Assembly: GCA_902557415.1 (NCBI GenBank)
Contig: CACEAA010000002.1
Location: forward strand, 31,554 to 95,553
DNA length: 64,000 bases
Direction: 5' to 3'
Source: an uncultured Pseudomonadota bacterium
GTDB taxonomy: Bacteria; Pseudomonadota; Gammaproteobacteria; Ga0077536
The notes beneath the pieces were generated by a model that did not search any database, had not been told where the DNA came from, and was given only the letters and a program-made list of their open reading frames with translations. Made by a program: the position numbers and the translations under genes. Shown here one piece after another: positions 43,017-51,883 of this stretch. Positions within the stretch are counted from its first letter, which is position 1; every line of letters starts with the position of its first letter.

Positions 43017-43802
43017 TTACCAAGAGTTACGCAGCTCTCTTAATTTTAGAAAAACCTCTTTGCCCGTGAGTTTCGCAGGTAGGTTCGGAAATCGTTGCCT
43101 TAACATTTCTTTTACCGTCTCACTATGCAATCGAAAAAAAGTGTTGATCTCCTTCTCTAATCCCAAAGTTGAGACCAATGGCTTACTCGTGTCTTGATCT
43201 TTAACACTATCGAGCAATTTTAGCGCTCTAACATTATCGGGTTCTCGGTCGAGAGTGAATTCTAAATTATTCGCTATATAATCATGACCTGGATAAATCA
43301 AAGTAGAGTTAGGAAGGTTAGCAAGTTGGTTTACAAAAGTGTCGTACATCTCCTCGGGATGTCCTCCGTTATGACAATTACCAGCGCCAGCGTTAAATAA
43401 GGTATCGCCGCAAAAAAGTGCGGGCTGCTCCGTATGAGACAATAAACAAATATGACTCATTGTATGACCCGGTGTGTCTAAGGCTTCAAGCTCAACCGTC
43501 GTTCCAATTTTGACTACATCACCTACGCCAAGTCCTCGATCAATTCCGTCTATCCGAGCATTAGAATGAGCTAGGAGCTTAGCGTTAGTAGCTTTTATAA
43601 CGGCCTCGTTACCACCAGTATGATCAAAATGTTCATGTGTATTTAAAATCTGTGTAATTTGCCAACCATTTCTTTTCGAAACAGATAGACATTTTTCATG
43701 ATCGAGTGGGTCTACCGCTAGCGCTTCACCGCTGTCCTCGCAGACAATTAAGTAATTAAAGTTGCGATAGGCATTCCCAGTCCAAATTTGCTCTACGTGC
43801 AT
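43017..43802 (-). CDS. gloB: Hydroxyacylglutathione hydrolase (glyoxalase II)
   Basis: Hydrolyses S-lactoylglutathione to lactate and glutathione in methylglyoxal detoxification. It is 261 residues, a metallo-beta-lactamase fold with the binuclear site THEHFDH (His56, His58, Asp60, His61), TPGHTMSH, CGDTLFNAGAG and YPGHDY. The C-terminal helical domain carries the glutathione-binding Arg/Lys pattern LRELRNSW at the very end. It lies 104 bases upstream of glnD on the same strand. Its presence implies a glutathione-using organism. Confidence 0.95.
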   Translation of the reverse strand: MHVEQIWTGNAYRNFNYLIVCEDSGEALAVDPLDHEKCLSVSKRNGWQITQILNTHEHFDHTGGNEAVIKATNAKLLAHSNARIDGIDRGLGVGDVVKIGTTVELEALDTPGHTMSHICLLSHTEQPALFCGDTLFNAGAGNCHNGGHPEEMYDTFVNQLANLPNSTLIYPGHDYIANNLEFTLDREPDNVRALKLLDSVKDQDTSKPLVSTLGLEKEINTFFRLHSETVKEMLRQRFPNLPAKLTGKEVFLKLRELRNSW

Positions 43803-43853
43803 AACTTATCCCACGGTCATCCAAAAGTACTACACAACAGTATATCCCTATAT

Positions 43854-43907
43854 AATATTTGCATGCGAATATTGCGAACGTAAAAATTAATAACTAATAA
43901 TATTAAT
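43854..43907. promoter_or_regulatory. Palindromes in the gloB / hydrolase divergent region
   Basis: A 20-bp palindrome with one mismatched pair (AATATT-T-GCATGC-G-AATATT) lies at 43854-43873, about midway between the divergent gloB and hydrolase starts. A second inverted repeat, ATTAATA with TATTAAT, lies at 43886-43907 on the hydrolase side. Both are AT-rich and could be operators for the hydrolase-BVMO operon. Confidence 0.35.
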
Positions 43908-43940
43908 ACAATCTTTTAGAGCTTTTAGGTCACTCTATAT

Positions 43941-44828
43941 ATGAATGCTGGAACTAAATTACCAGGCACTCCCATACCGTCGCGAATATGGCACGGTTGT
44001 GAAGGAAATTCCATAGCTGGAGATACCTGGGGAAACCCTACCTCTCAGTTAGTTATGCTACTTCATGGTGGAGGACAGACTCGCCATGCTTGGAAAGGTA
44101 CCGGTGAACTGCTTGGAGCGCATGGGTACTACGCTGTAGCCATAGACGCGCGCGGCCACGGAGATTCAGACTGGTCTCCCGACGGAACATATAGCCAGGA
44201 AATTATGGCTTTGGACTTATTATCCGTCCTAAAACAGCTAAACTGCTCGGCCCCAGTATTAGTTGGGGCTTCCATGGGCGGAATTACTAGTCTCCTGGTC
44301 TCTGGCGAACCGCAGAGTTCCGAAGTTCTAGCTAATTTCTTACCAAAAGGTTTGGTGATGGTAGATATAGCACCAAAGACCGAGACGAAAGGGGTAACTC
44401 GTATAGGTAAATTTATGACTCACAAGCCGGAGGGGTTTGACTCACTTGAGGAAGTAGCTGAATGGATCTCAGCGTATCAACCACATCGAAAGAAGAAATC
44501 AGATTTGAAAGGACTCTCGAAAAACTTAAGACTAAGTAAGAACGGGAAATATTGCTGGCACTGGGATCCCCGCTTTATGGCTATGCGAAAAAATATTCAG
44601 AACAGAGAAGAAAGACTGAATAAATGTGCTAGAGCACTATCGATCCCGACCTTACTCGTCAGAGGTGGGCTCTCCGATATCCTAAGTGAGGAGGGTGCTC
44701 AGGATTTTTTGCAACAATGTGAGCATGCGAAATATGTAAATATAACCGATGCCGCCCATATGGTCGCTGGTGATCGAAATGATATATTTGGTCAATCAGT
44801 TTTAAAATTTCTGAGTGAAATGAATTAA
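43941..44828 (+). CDS. Alpha/beta hydrolase
   Basis: A 295-residue alpha/beta hydrolase. The oxyanion motif is LLHGGGQTRHAW, the family-typical IDARGHGDSDW follows, the nucleophile is Ser111 in VGASMGGI, and the histidine is in ITDAAHMVAGD. It is followed after 57 bases by a Baeyer-Villiger monooxygenase on the same strand. The simplest reading is that it hydrolyses the ester or lactone made by that monooxygenase. The family call is firm and the pairing is inference. Confidence 0.88.
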   Translation: MNAGTKLPGTPIPSRIWHGCEGNSIAGDTWGNPTSQLVMLLHGGGQTRHAWKGTGELLGAHGYYAVAIDARGHGDSDWSPDGTYSQEIMALDLLSVLKQLNCSAPVLVGASMGGITSLLVSGEPQSSEVLANFLPKGLVMVDIAPKTETKGVTRIGKFMTHKPEGFDSLEEVAEWISAYQPHRKKKSDLKGLSKNLRLSKNGKYCWHWDPRFMAMRKNIQNREERLNKCARALSIPTLLVRGGLSDILSEEGAQDFLQQCEHAKYVNITDAAHMVAGDRNDIFGQSVLKFLSEMN

Positions 44829-44885
44829 TGTAGGGCTTTTAAAAAATTGGATGATGCGAATTGACAGCAGTTTGAGGGGGCAATA

Positions 44886-46496
44886 ATGAACACGACATCA
44901 GAATCAAAAATAAACTCGATCGATTACGACGTTGTCATCGTTGGTGCCGGATTTGCCGGCCTTTATATGCTATATCAAATGAAAAAAATAGGTTTGAGTG
45001 CGCGAGTCTTCGAAGGCGGGGATGATGTTGGAGGGACCTGGTTCTGGAATCGCTATCCGGGTGCGCGATGTGACGTTCCCTCAATGCAATATTCTTATCA
45101 GTTTGACGAAGAACTTCAACAAGAGTGGAAGTGGCCGGAGAGATATTCAGCGCAACCCGATATTCTAAAATACATTGACCATGTGGCTAACAAATTTAAC
45201 CTGAAAAAGGATATTGAGTTTAACTCATGGGTCACAGCAGCCGAATATGTCGTTGAAAAAAAAGTCTGGAGGATCAAAACAAAGAGTCAGTCAATAACAA
45301 GTAGATTCTGTGTCATGGCTACAGGATGTCTGTCGGCAGCTAATACGCCTAAGTTTTCAGGGATAGAAAAGTATTCCGGGAAATTACTTCACACCGGAAA
45401 ATGGCCCAAAGAAAATATTGATTTCACCGGAAGAACTGTCGGGATCATCGGCACCGGCTCCTCTGCGATTCAGTCAATTCCATTAATAGCAAAAGAAGCC
45501 AAACACCTTTACGTTTTTCAACGTACCCCCAATTATTCGGTGCCGGCAGCAAATGCACCCACTAACGTGGAGGAAGAAAAAGATATTAAATCTCGATATG
45601 CTGAATTCCGTGCCGAATGTGCTAGTCGTGTAACCGGCTATGAAATGTATCTAAACGAGAAATCAGCACTCAGCGTTGACGCTGCCGAACTTAAAAGCGA
45701 ATACGAGCGGCGGTGGTCTAACGGTGGACTGATGTTCCTGGGTGGTTTCTCAGATATTTTGACAGACCCAGCAGCAAATGAGACCGCCGCCCAATTTATT
45801 CGAGAAAAAATCTCAAATATTGTTACCGATCCGGAGGTCGCGAAAATCTTAATGCCCGAACATAAAGTAGGATGTAAGCGACTATGTGCAGATACTGGTT
45901 ATTACGAAACATTCAATCGCAGTAATGTATCGTTGATTGACGTATCTACTGACCCAATTAAAGAAATAACCAACCGTGGCCTCATGACTCAAGAAAGTGA
46001 GTTTGAATTTGAGAACCTTGTAATGGCGACGGGTTTTGACGCAATGACGGGCGCTATAACAAAAATAGATATCGCTGGAATCGACGGAATTACCTTAAAG
46101 GAGCAATGGGCCGAAGAGCCTACAGCTTACCTCGGATTAAGCACTCATAATTTTCCAAACCTTTTTACTGTCACAGGACCTGGAAGTCCTTCAGTTCTAA
46201 CGAACATGATCCCGTCAATCGAGCAGCATGTGGACTGGATCACAAACTGTATTACTTGGCTCGACCAAAATGGTTATCAAAGTATAGAGGCTGATGCTAT
46301 TGCCGAAAGGGCCTGGGCAAAACATGTTAACGAGGTGGCAAATGCAACTATATTTCCGACATGTAATTCTTGGTACTTAGGAGCTAACATTCCCGGGAAG
46401 ACAAGAACGTTTTTGCCGTATTTAGGTTTTCCTGCCTATGTTGAAAAATGTAACAGCGTCGTCAAAAACAACTACGAGGGTTTTCGTTGTTCTTAG
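44886..46496 (+). CDS. Flavin-dependent Baeyer-Villiger monooxygenase
   Basis: A 536-residue class B flavoprotein that inserts oxygen next to a ketone using NADPH and FAD. The FAD motif is GAGFAGLYM (residues 20-28), the NADPH motif is GIIGTGSSAIQ (about 186-196), and the BVMO fingerprint is YSGKLLHTGKWP (163-174), with Tyr for the usual first Phe. DVGGTWFWNRYPGARCD is also characteristic of BVMOs of the cyclohexanone/steroid type. GAGGGGGC precedes the ATG. With the upstream hydrolase it forms a likely ketone-to-ester-to-acid module. Confidence 0.94.
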   Translation: MNTTSESKINSIDYDVVIVGAGFAGLYMLYQMKKIGLSARVFEGGDDVGGTWFWNRYPGARCDVPSMQYSYQFDEELQQEWKWPERYSAQPDILKYIDHVANKFNLKKDIEFNSWVTAAEYVVEKKVWRIKTKSQSITSRFCVMATGCLSAANTPKFSGIEKYSGKLLHTGKWPKENIDFTGRTVGIIGTGSSAIQSIPLIAKEAKHLYVFQRTPNYSVPAANAPTNVEEEKDIKSRYAEFRAECASRVTGYEMYLNEKSALSVDAAELKSEYERRWSNGGLMFLGGFSDILTDPAANETAAQFIREKISNIVTDPEVAKILMPEHKVGCKRLCADTGYYETFNRSNVSLIDVSTDPIKEITNRGLMTQESEFEFENLVMATGFDAMTGAITKIDIAGIDGITLKEQWAEEPTAYLGLSTHNFPNLFTVTGPGSPSVLTNMIPSIEQHVDWITNCITWLDQNGYQSIEADAIAERAWAKHVNEVANATIFPTCNSWYLGANIPGKTRTFLPYLGFPAYVEKCNSVVKNNYEGFRCS

Positions 46497-46507
46497 CTGA
46501 TATCTGA

Positions 46508-47815
46508 CTAGCAATCAAGAGTGTTAGCTCTTTCCCACTCTGACAACTGGCTAGAATAGTCATTCCATTCCATCATCTTTAATTTCACATAAGATTGGAC
46601 AGTAGCTTCTCCCCAAGCAGACTTAATTACTTCATTTTTCTCCAATAGTCGAATCGCATCTAATAAATTCAACGGTAACCTTGGAACATCGCCTGCCTTA
46701 TGTCCTTCAGTGTACATATTTATATAAAGCGGTTTTCCCGGGTTTCTTTTCTTTGCGATTCCATCTAATCCAGCGGCTAAAATTGCGGCCTGCCCAAGAT
46801 AAGGGTTTACCGCGCCATCCATCAACCTAATTTCAAAACGCCCCGCTTCTGGCACTCGAACCATGTGAGTCCGGTTATTACCGGAATAAGTGACCGCGTT
46901 CGGCGACCATGTTGCACCAGATGATGTGACAGGTGCATTGATTCGTTTGTAGCTGTTAACAGTGGGGTTGAAGATAGCGCACAAACCAACGGCGCTATTC
47001 ATCACACCACCTAAAAAGTCGTACGCCAATTTAGAGATCCCTAAATCATCTCGCTTATTCAAAAATAGGTTCTTTTTCCCGGTCTTGTCCCAAACAGACA
47101 CATGGGTATGGCAACCATTACCGGTTAGGTGAGCGAACGGTTTTGGCATAAAAGTTGCCCTGAAACCATGCTTCTCTGCCACCGTTTTTACCATATATTT
47201 AAAGAAAACATGACGATCAGCTGTCTTCAGCGCGTCATCGTAATCCCAATTCATTTCAAATTGACCGTTAGCGTCTTCGTGATCATTTTGATAGGGCCCC
47301 CAACCTAACTCGAGCATGTAATCACATATTTCTTTAATTACGGGGAAACGCCTCATCAATGCTTGCTGATCGTAACACGGCTTGGATTGCGCATCTTTAT
47401 CATCCGACAGCTCGGAACCGTCAACACTAGTTAGAAAATATTCGCACTCAACACCAGTCTTCATTCTGTAACCTTTACCAATGGAAGCGCGTAGTTGTTT
47501 CTTCAGGATAACTCTGGGTGACGCCTGCACCTCTTTTCCGTCCATCCAAAGATCCGAGGCTAGCCAAGCGACTTCCTTATTCCAAGGCAGTTGAATCAAA
47601 CTACTGGCGTCCGGCTTACCAAACATATCCGGATCAGCAGGCGTCATGTCTAGCCAGGCGGCAAAGCCGGCAAAACCAGCACCGTCCTTATGCATCCCAT
47701 CTATGGCTCGCGTAGGCACTAGCTTAGAACGAAGATGCCCGAAGAGATCGACAAAACTCACTAAAAAATATTTAATCTTTTTAGCCTTAGCGATTGCGCT
47801 CAAACTTGATGCCAT
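46508..47815 (-). CDS. glnT: Glutamine synthetase-like enzyme, GlnT / gamma-glutamylmethylamide synthetase type
   Basis: A 435-residue ATP-dependent ligase of the glutamine synthetase superfamily. The metal and substrate segments GVECEYFL, NDHEDANGQFEMNWDYDD and GNGCHTHVSVWD are intact, as is the later NRTHMVRVPEAGRFEIR. Its neighbours are the three glutamate-synthase-like genes glxBCD (also called mgsABC). In rhizobia this set is glnT-glxBCD; in methylotrophs the same arrangement includes gmaS, which joins methylamine to glutamate. Sequence alone does not let me decide between ammonia and methylamine. ATG 47815 has GGAG six bases upstream; a TTG four codons earlier is rejected. Confidence 0.85.
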   Translation of the reverse strand: MASSLSAIAKAKKIKYFLVSFVDLFGHLRSKLVPTRAIDGMHKDGAGFAGFAAWLDMTPADPDMFGKPDASSLIQLPWNKEVAWLASDLWMDGKEVQASPRVILKKQLRASIGKGYRMKTGVECEYFLTSVDGSELSDDKDAQSKPCYDQQALMRRFPVIKEICDYMLELGWGPYQNDHEDANGQFEMNWDYDDALKTADRHVFFKYMVKTVAEKHGFRATFMPKPFAHLTGNGCHTHVSVWDKTGKKNLFLNKRDDLGISKLAYDFLGGVMNSAVGLCAIFNPTVNSYKRINAPVTSSGATWSPNAVTYSGNNRTHMVRVPEAGRFEIRLMDGAVNPYLGQAAILAAGLDGIAKKRNPGKPLYINMYTEGHKAGDVPRLPLNLLDAIRLLEKNEVIKSAWGEATVQSYVKLKMMEWNDYSSQLSEWERANTLDC

Positions 47816-47835
47816 CGGTAACTCCAATTAAAAAG

Positions 47836-49197
47836 TTAGAAATTATTTTTCCCAGGGATCCAATCAGTTCCGGCCAAAGGTACTCCCGCCATCGCAGACG
47901 CCTCTATAGTTAACGCGACCAGATCTTCAGGTTCTAAATTATGAACGTGACTCTTACCATTAGCTCGCGCGAGAGTCTGAGTTTCTAAAGTCAAAACATT
48001 GAGATAATTAGCTAAGCGCCTACCACCAAGGACCGGATCGAACCGCGCCGCCAGTTCTTCATCTTGAGTAGAAATTCCACTAGGGTCTAAACCCTCGTGC
48101 CAATCATCATAGAATCCTGCAGAAGAGCCTAATTCGTTATAGTCAGACTCAAATTGTGGGCTGTTGTCCCCTAACGCGATAAGTGCCGCAACTCCTACTG
48201 ACACAGCATCGGCTCCCATAGCGAGCGCTTTCGCCACATCCGCACCGCTCCTTATACCTCCTGAAACAATCAGTTGCACTTTTCTGTGCATATCTAATTC
48301 CTGAAGCGCCTCTACAGCCTGTCTTAACGCAGGTAAAGTTGGAATACCCACATGCTCGATAAAAACGTCCTGGGTTGCAGCAGTCCCTCCTTGCATACCG
48401 TCTAAAACCACGACATCCGCACCTGCCTTCACAGCTAGCGCCGTATCGTAGTATGTTCTGGCAGCCCCTATTTTAATATAAATGGGCTTTTCCCAATTTG
48501 TGATCTCGCGGAGCTCTTGAATTTTAATAGCTAAGTCGTCGGGGCCGGTCCAATCTGGATGTCTGCAGGCACTGCGTTGGTCAATGCCTTCAGGTAGATC
48601 ACGCATACCTGCAACACGCTCACTGATTTTTTGACCCAAAAGCATGCCGCCACCGCCAGGCTTCGCGCCCTGACCTACAACTACTTCGATCGCATCTGCT
48701 CTCCTCAAGTCATCAGGATTCATGCCATATCGCGATGGCAACAATTGATATACCAGAATATTGGAATTTTCTCGCTCTTCAGGAGTCATTCCTCCATCAC
48801 CAGTAGTCGTACTTGTTCCCGCGGCGCTAGCTCCTCTGCCAAGCGCTTCTTTAGCGGGCCCGGAGAGCGCACCAAAACTCATGCCCGCGACCGTAATAGG
48901 GATCTTTAACTCAATAGGCTTCGAGGCAAATCGAGTCCCAAGCGTTACACTAGTCGTACACTTCTCTCTATACCCCTCTAAAGGATAACGAGACATACTG
49001 GCACCTAAAAACAACAGATCATCAAAATTTGGGACTTTTCGCTTAGCTCCCCAACCGCGGATGTCATAAATACCGGTCTCCGCAGCGCGTTGGATCTCCG
49101 CTATAACTTCACGTGGGTATGTGGCCGACTCTCTAAGTCTGCTTCGCAGCTCATCCCGCCCCGACGATCTATCATCATTATTTTTTTTAGTAGGCAT
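47836..49197 (-). CDS. glxD: FMN-binding glutamate synthase-like subunit (GlxD/MgsC)
   Basis: A 453-residue protein matching the FMN domain of glutamate synthase. It has TVAGMSFGALSGPAKEALG, TTTGDGGMTPEER, GAKPGGGGMLLG, the loop VVLDGMQGGTAATQ and the phosphate-binding SGGIRSGADVAKAL. The start at ATG 49197 overlaps the glxC stop by 11 bases. With GlxB (amidotransferase) and GlxC it should form a three-part N-methylglutamate synthase or ammonia-channelling enzyme. The Fe-S cysteine cluster of full-length GltB was not seen. Confidence 0.88.
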   Translation of the reverse strand: MPTKKNNDDRSSGRDELRSRLRESATYPREVIAEIQRAAETGIYDIRGWGAKRKVPNFDDLLFLGASMSRYPLEGYREKCTTSVTLGTRFASKPIELKIPITVAGMSFGALSGPAKEALGRGASAAGTSTTTGDGGMTPEERENSNILVYQLLPSRYGMNPDDLRRADAIEVVVGQGAKPGGGGMLLGQKISERVAGMRDLPEGIDQRSACRHPDWTGPDDLAIKIQELREITNWEKPIYIKIGAARTYYDTALAVKAGADVVVLDGMQGGTAATQDVFIEHVGIPTLPALRQAVEALQELDMHRKVQLIVSGGIRSGADVAKALAMGADAVSVGVAALIALGDNSPQFESDYNELGSSAGFYDDWHEGLDPSGISTQDEELAARFDPVLGGRRLANYLNVLTLETQTLARANGKSHVHNLEPEDLVALTIEASAMAGVPLAGTDWIPGKNNF

Positions 49198-49876
49198 CTG
49201 CATTATCCACGTCAAAGTTGTAAAGCTTCCTTGCCGAACCGAAACGCCGGAACTCAGACGCATCCGCACCAGTGACTCCGGCTCTTTCCAATAGTCCGTC
49301 TATCTCACGTTTATGTTCATCCAGCAGCGTTTTTTCAACACAATCCGTGCCAAGACTAGCTACGTTTCCTCTCACATATAACTTCGCTTCATAAAGCGAG
49401 TCCCCAAGCGCATCACCTGCGTCTCCGCACACAACCATACTCCCCGACTGGGCCATGAAAGCACTCATATGTCCGACGGAACCTTGAACTACGATATTTG
49501 CACCCTTCAACGAGATACCACATCGTGAACTCGAGTCGCCCTGTACTACCAGCAACCCACCGTGAGCACTCGCTCCAGCATAGTGGGAAACACTCCCACT
49601 GACCGTAACTCTACCCGACATCATATTTTCGGCGACAGCAGGACCAGCATTGCCAAGCACTTTAATATGTGCATTTTGATTCATCCCACCGCAGTAATAT
49701 CCAACGTGTCCTTGTATATCGACAGATATGTTAGAAGTCATGCCGACTGCTAGCGTATGCGCACCTTTGGGATTTAACACTCTAAATGATACATCTGCAT
49801 CTTTAGTAGCCGCAGCGTTTAGTTTTTGATTAAGTTCTCTAGTTGTTCCCACAGCGAGGTCGTAATTAATATCCAC
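49187..49876 (-). CDS. glxC: Glutamate synthase C-terminal-like subunit (GlxC/MgsB, GXGXG domain)
   Basis: A 229-residue beta-helix protein equivalent to the last domain of glutamate synthase. It shows the repeated G-x-x-G-x-x-x-G ladder: GHVGYYCGGMNQNAHI, GSVSHYAGASAHGG, GDAGDALGD. A longer frame extends back through the amidotransferase gene. The GTG at 49876 lies one base after that gene's stop and eight bases after GGAG, so it is the natural start. It acts with GlxB and GlxD. Confidence 0.85.
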   Translation of the reverse strand: MDINYDLAVGTTRELNQKLNAAATKDADVSFRVLNPKGAHTLAVGMTSNISVDIQGHVGYYCGGMNQNAHIKVLGNAGPAVAENMMSGRVTVSGSVSHYAGASAHGGLLVVQGDSSSRCGISLKGANIVVQGSVGHMSAFMAQSGSMVVCGDAGDALGDSLYEAKLYVRGNVASLGTDCVEKTLLDEHKREIDGLLERAGVTGADASEFRRFGSARKLYNFDVDNADAY

Positions 49877-49877
49877 T

Positions 49878-50771
49878 TCAATGACTCCAGCTATATACTT
49901 GGCCCGGATTCGGTTCCCATGCGGGAGCATTGTTGGCATCAGGTAACAGAGCAATAGCTCGATATTCTGAGGCCATCGCCACCCAGTCATCTGTCTCACT
50001 TATAACAGCAGGCTTACATGCAATAGGATCTCTCATAACCGCGAAACCATCACGCGTTCCGACAGCAAAGGTATAGAAACCATCTAAATCGGAGAGCGCT
50101 CTATTAAGAGCCTTATCTATACTATCTCCTTCCCTTAGTCTCCAAGTTAAATAACCAGCCGCAACCTCACTATCATTATCACTAGAAAAATATATTCCCT
50201 TCTTACGCAACTCGGTTCTCAACCGATTATGATTAGACAGGGAGCCATTGTGTACCAAACAGACATCATCACCAGTAGAGAATGGGTGTGAATGTGCAGT
50301 AGTAATAGCACTTTCCGTTGCCATTCGGGTATGTCCTAAAGCATGAGAACCAGACATCGATGCTATAGAAAACTCTTCGATGACTTTATTAGGCAATCCT
50401 TTCTCTTTATAAATTTCGATAGATCTTCCGGCACTTAAAACTGTCAATTCAGGCTGTTCAGTTCTTAGCCAGGTCATAAGTCCGTCAATTTCAGAAGAAA
50501 CGGTAATAAGTAAATGACCCGAACCTAAATCCGCGACAGAAGCTTCACTAAAGACAGAGCTCAACTTGTTTTCCAATATCGTGCTGTCGACAGGATCTCT
50601 CGCGAGCGCCACGACCTTTACACGCCCACCATCCACTGCGTTATGGTACATTGCAAATCCTGCGCTATCAGGACCACGATCGGTCATTTCTTCTAGCATC
50701 TTAGAAAAATGAAATCCTAATTCATTTTCGAAGGATTTTTTTTTTGCGAAAAGTCCAACTATGCCACACAT
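49878..50771 (-). CDS. glxB: Class II glutamine amidotransferase subunit (GlxB/MgsA)
   Basis: A 297-residue N-terminal-nucleophile amidotransferase. The start MCGIVGLF leaves Cys2 as the catalytic residue. Later landmarks are ALGHTRMATES, HSHPFSTGDDVCLVHNGSLSNHNRL and SDNDSEVAAGYL, which form the glutaminase pocket. It should release ammonia, or bind the gamma-glutamyl substrate, for GlxCD. It is the first gene of the glxBCD-glnT run and has a 199-base leader. The mgdABCD genes needed to finish the N-methylglutamate pathway are not in the window. Confidence 0.9.
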   Translation of the reverse strand: MCGIVGLFAKKKSFENELGFHFSKMLEEMTDRGPDSAGFAMYHNAVDGGRVKVVALARDPVDSTILENKLSSVFSEASVADLGSGHLLITVSSEIDGLMTWLRTEQPELTVLSAGRSIEIYKEKGLPNKVIEEFSIASMSGSHALGHTRMATESAITTAHSHPFSTGDDVCLVHNGSLSNHNRLRTELRKKGIYFSSDNDSEVAAGYLTWRLREGDSIDKALNRALSDLDGFYTFAVGTRDGFAVMRDPIACKPAVISETDDWVAMASEYRAIALLPDANNAPAWEPNPGQVYSWSH

Positions 50772-50815
50772 AACATTGCCCTTGTAAAAACTTAGTTTTT
50801 ATTGAAATCATAATT

Positions 50816-50839
50816 ACGTATATTTAAGCGAACGTATAT
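50816..50839. promoter_or_regulatory. Direct repeat in the glxB leader
   Basis: ACGTATAT occurs at 50816-50823 and again at 50832-50839, a 16-base offset, 45-68 bases upstream of the glxB ATG. Spaced direct repeats are typical of regulator half-sites. The rest of the 199-base gap between glxB and the SDR stop shows nothing I can name. Confidence 0.3.
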
Positions 50840-50970
50840 CTCTAATCAAGAAACAACGATCCTCACTGCCCAGCTTAGAGTCCACTCAATTGGCTACTCA
50901 CAGCACATACATTTGTTTCAAATACTATCACAGTGGGATATGCATGACGCGTCCTATTTTATTCTTACAG

Positions 50971-51753
50971 CTAAACGATGGTACTCCCACCGTCTATCAC
51001 AAAATTTTGCCCAGTCGTAAAACTACTGGCCTGGGAGGCAAGATATACAGCAATTCCTGCTAACTCGTGAGGCTCGCCTATCCTCCTAAGAGGATCATTC
51101 TCAGTCCGCTCAGCTAATGTGTCAGGATCCTCCCACAACGCCCGCGCAAAATCGGTCCTAATCAAGCCCGGTGATATCGCATTTACTCGCACGTTATCAG
51201 AGCCGTTTTCAAGGGCCAAATTTCTTACCAACTGAAGATCGGCGGCCTTCGATATACAGTAAGCTCCCAGTTTATCATGGCCTCTTAAACCGCCTACTGA
51301 AGAAACTATAATTATTGACCCGTTCTTTTTTCGGCGCATTTCTGGCAGCACTAGCTGAGCCAGCCAATGATTTGACATGATGTTTACATTCAATATCTTT
51401 TGGAAGGCTGAATCCGGTAAATCACTCATAGGACCATATGCAGGGTTAACCGCTGCGTTACATACGAGTATATCGATGCTTCCAAGTTTAGAAACCGTTT
51501 CGTCGATCAGTTTCTGAATTTCTTCCTTGTTGCTAATATTTGCAGGTATTGAAACCGCACTGCCCGATTTATCACTTAACTCGTCGTTGATTTTGCTCGC
51601 GACTATCTCGCAAGCATCGGCCTTGCGGCTAGAAATCACCACGCTAGCTCCGTGACGCGCTAGTTCCTCGGCAATCGCAAGTCCAATGCCTTTAGTTGAC
51701 CCGGTGATCAGAGCAACTTTTCCAGAGAGATCAAAGATTGAATTAGTACTCAT
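50971..51753 (-). CDS. Short-chain dehydrogenase/reductase (SDR)
   Basis: A 260-residue classical SDR. The cofactor site is ITGSTKGIGLAIA, NAAVNP replaces NNAG, and the catalytic residues are in IVSSVGG and GAYCISKA. The C-terminal FVIDGGSTIV is typical of 3-oxoacyl-ACP-reductase-like members. The start at ATG 51753 has GAGG five bases upstream. It lies downstream of hyuAB on the same strand, separated by about 130 bases, so co-transcription is possible but not certain. Confidence 0.9.
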   Translation of the reverse strand: MSTNSIFDLSGKVALITGSTKGIGLAIAEELARHGASVVISSRKADACEIVASKINDELSDKSGSAVSIPANISNKEEIQKLIDETVSKLGSIDILVCNAAVNPAYGPMSDLPDSAFQKILNVNIMSNHWLAQLVLPEMRRKKNGSIIIVSSVGGLRGHDKLGAYCISKAADLQLVRNLALENGSDNVRVNAISPGLIRTDFARALWEDPDTLAERTENDPLRRIGEPHELAGIAVYLASQASSFTTGQNFVIDGGSTIV

Positions 51754-51883
51754 TAGCACCTCGCTCTAATTATTTATCAAATATTAATAGTCTTCTTACC
51801 ACTAGAAGAAAATAAGCAACCACCAAGAAGCCTCATCACTATACAGTCACCTCTTCGAAATAAATCCGCGCGATCTTCCCGAA

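Noticed and set aside
49877..49999. Upstream extension of glxC into the amidotransferase gene
   Set aside because: The extra residues do not resemble the family and a GTG with a well-placed GGAG follows the glxB stop directly.
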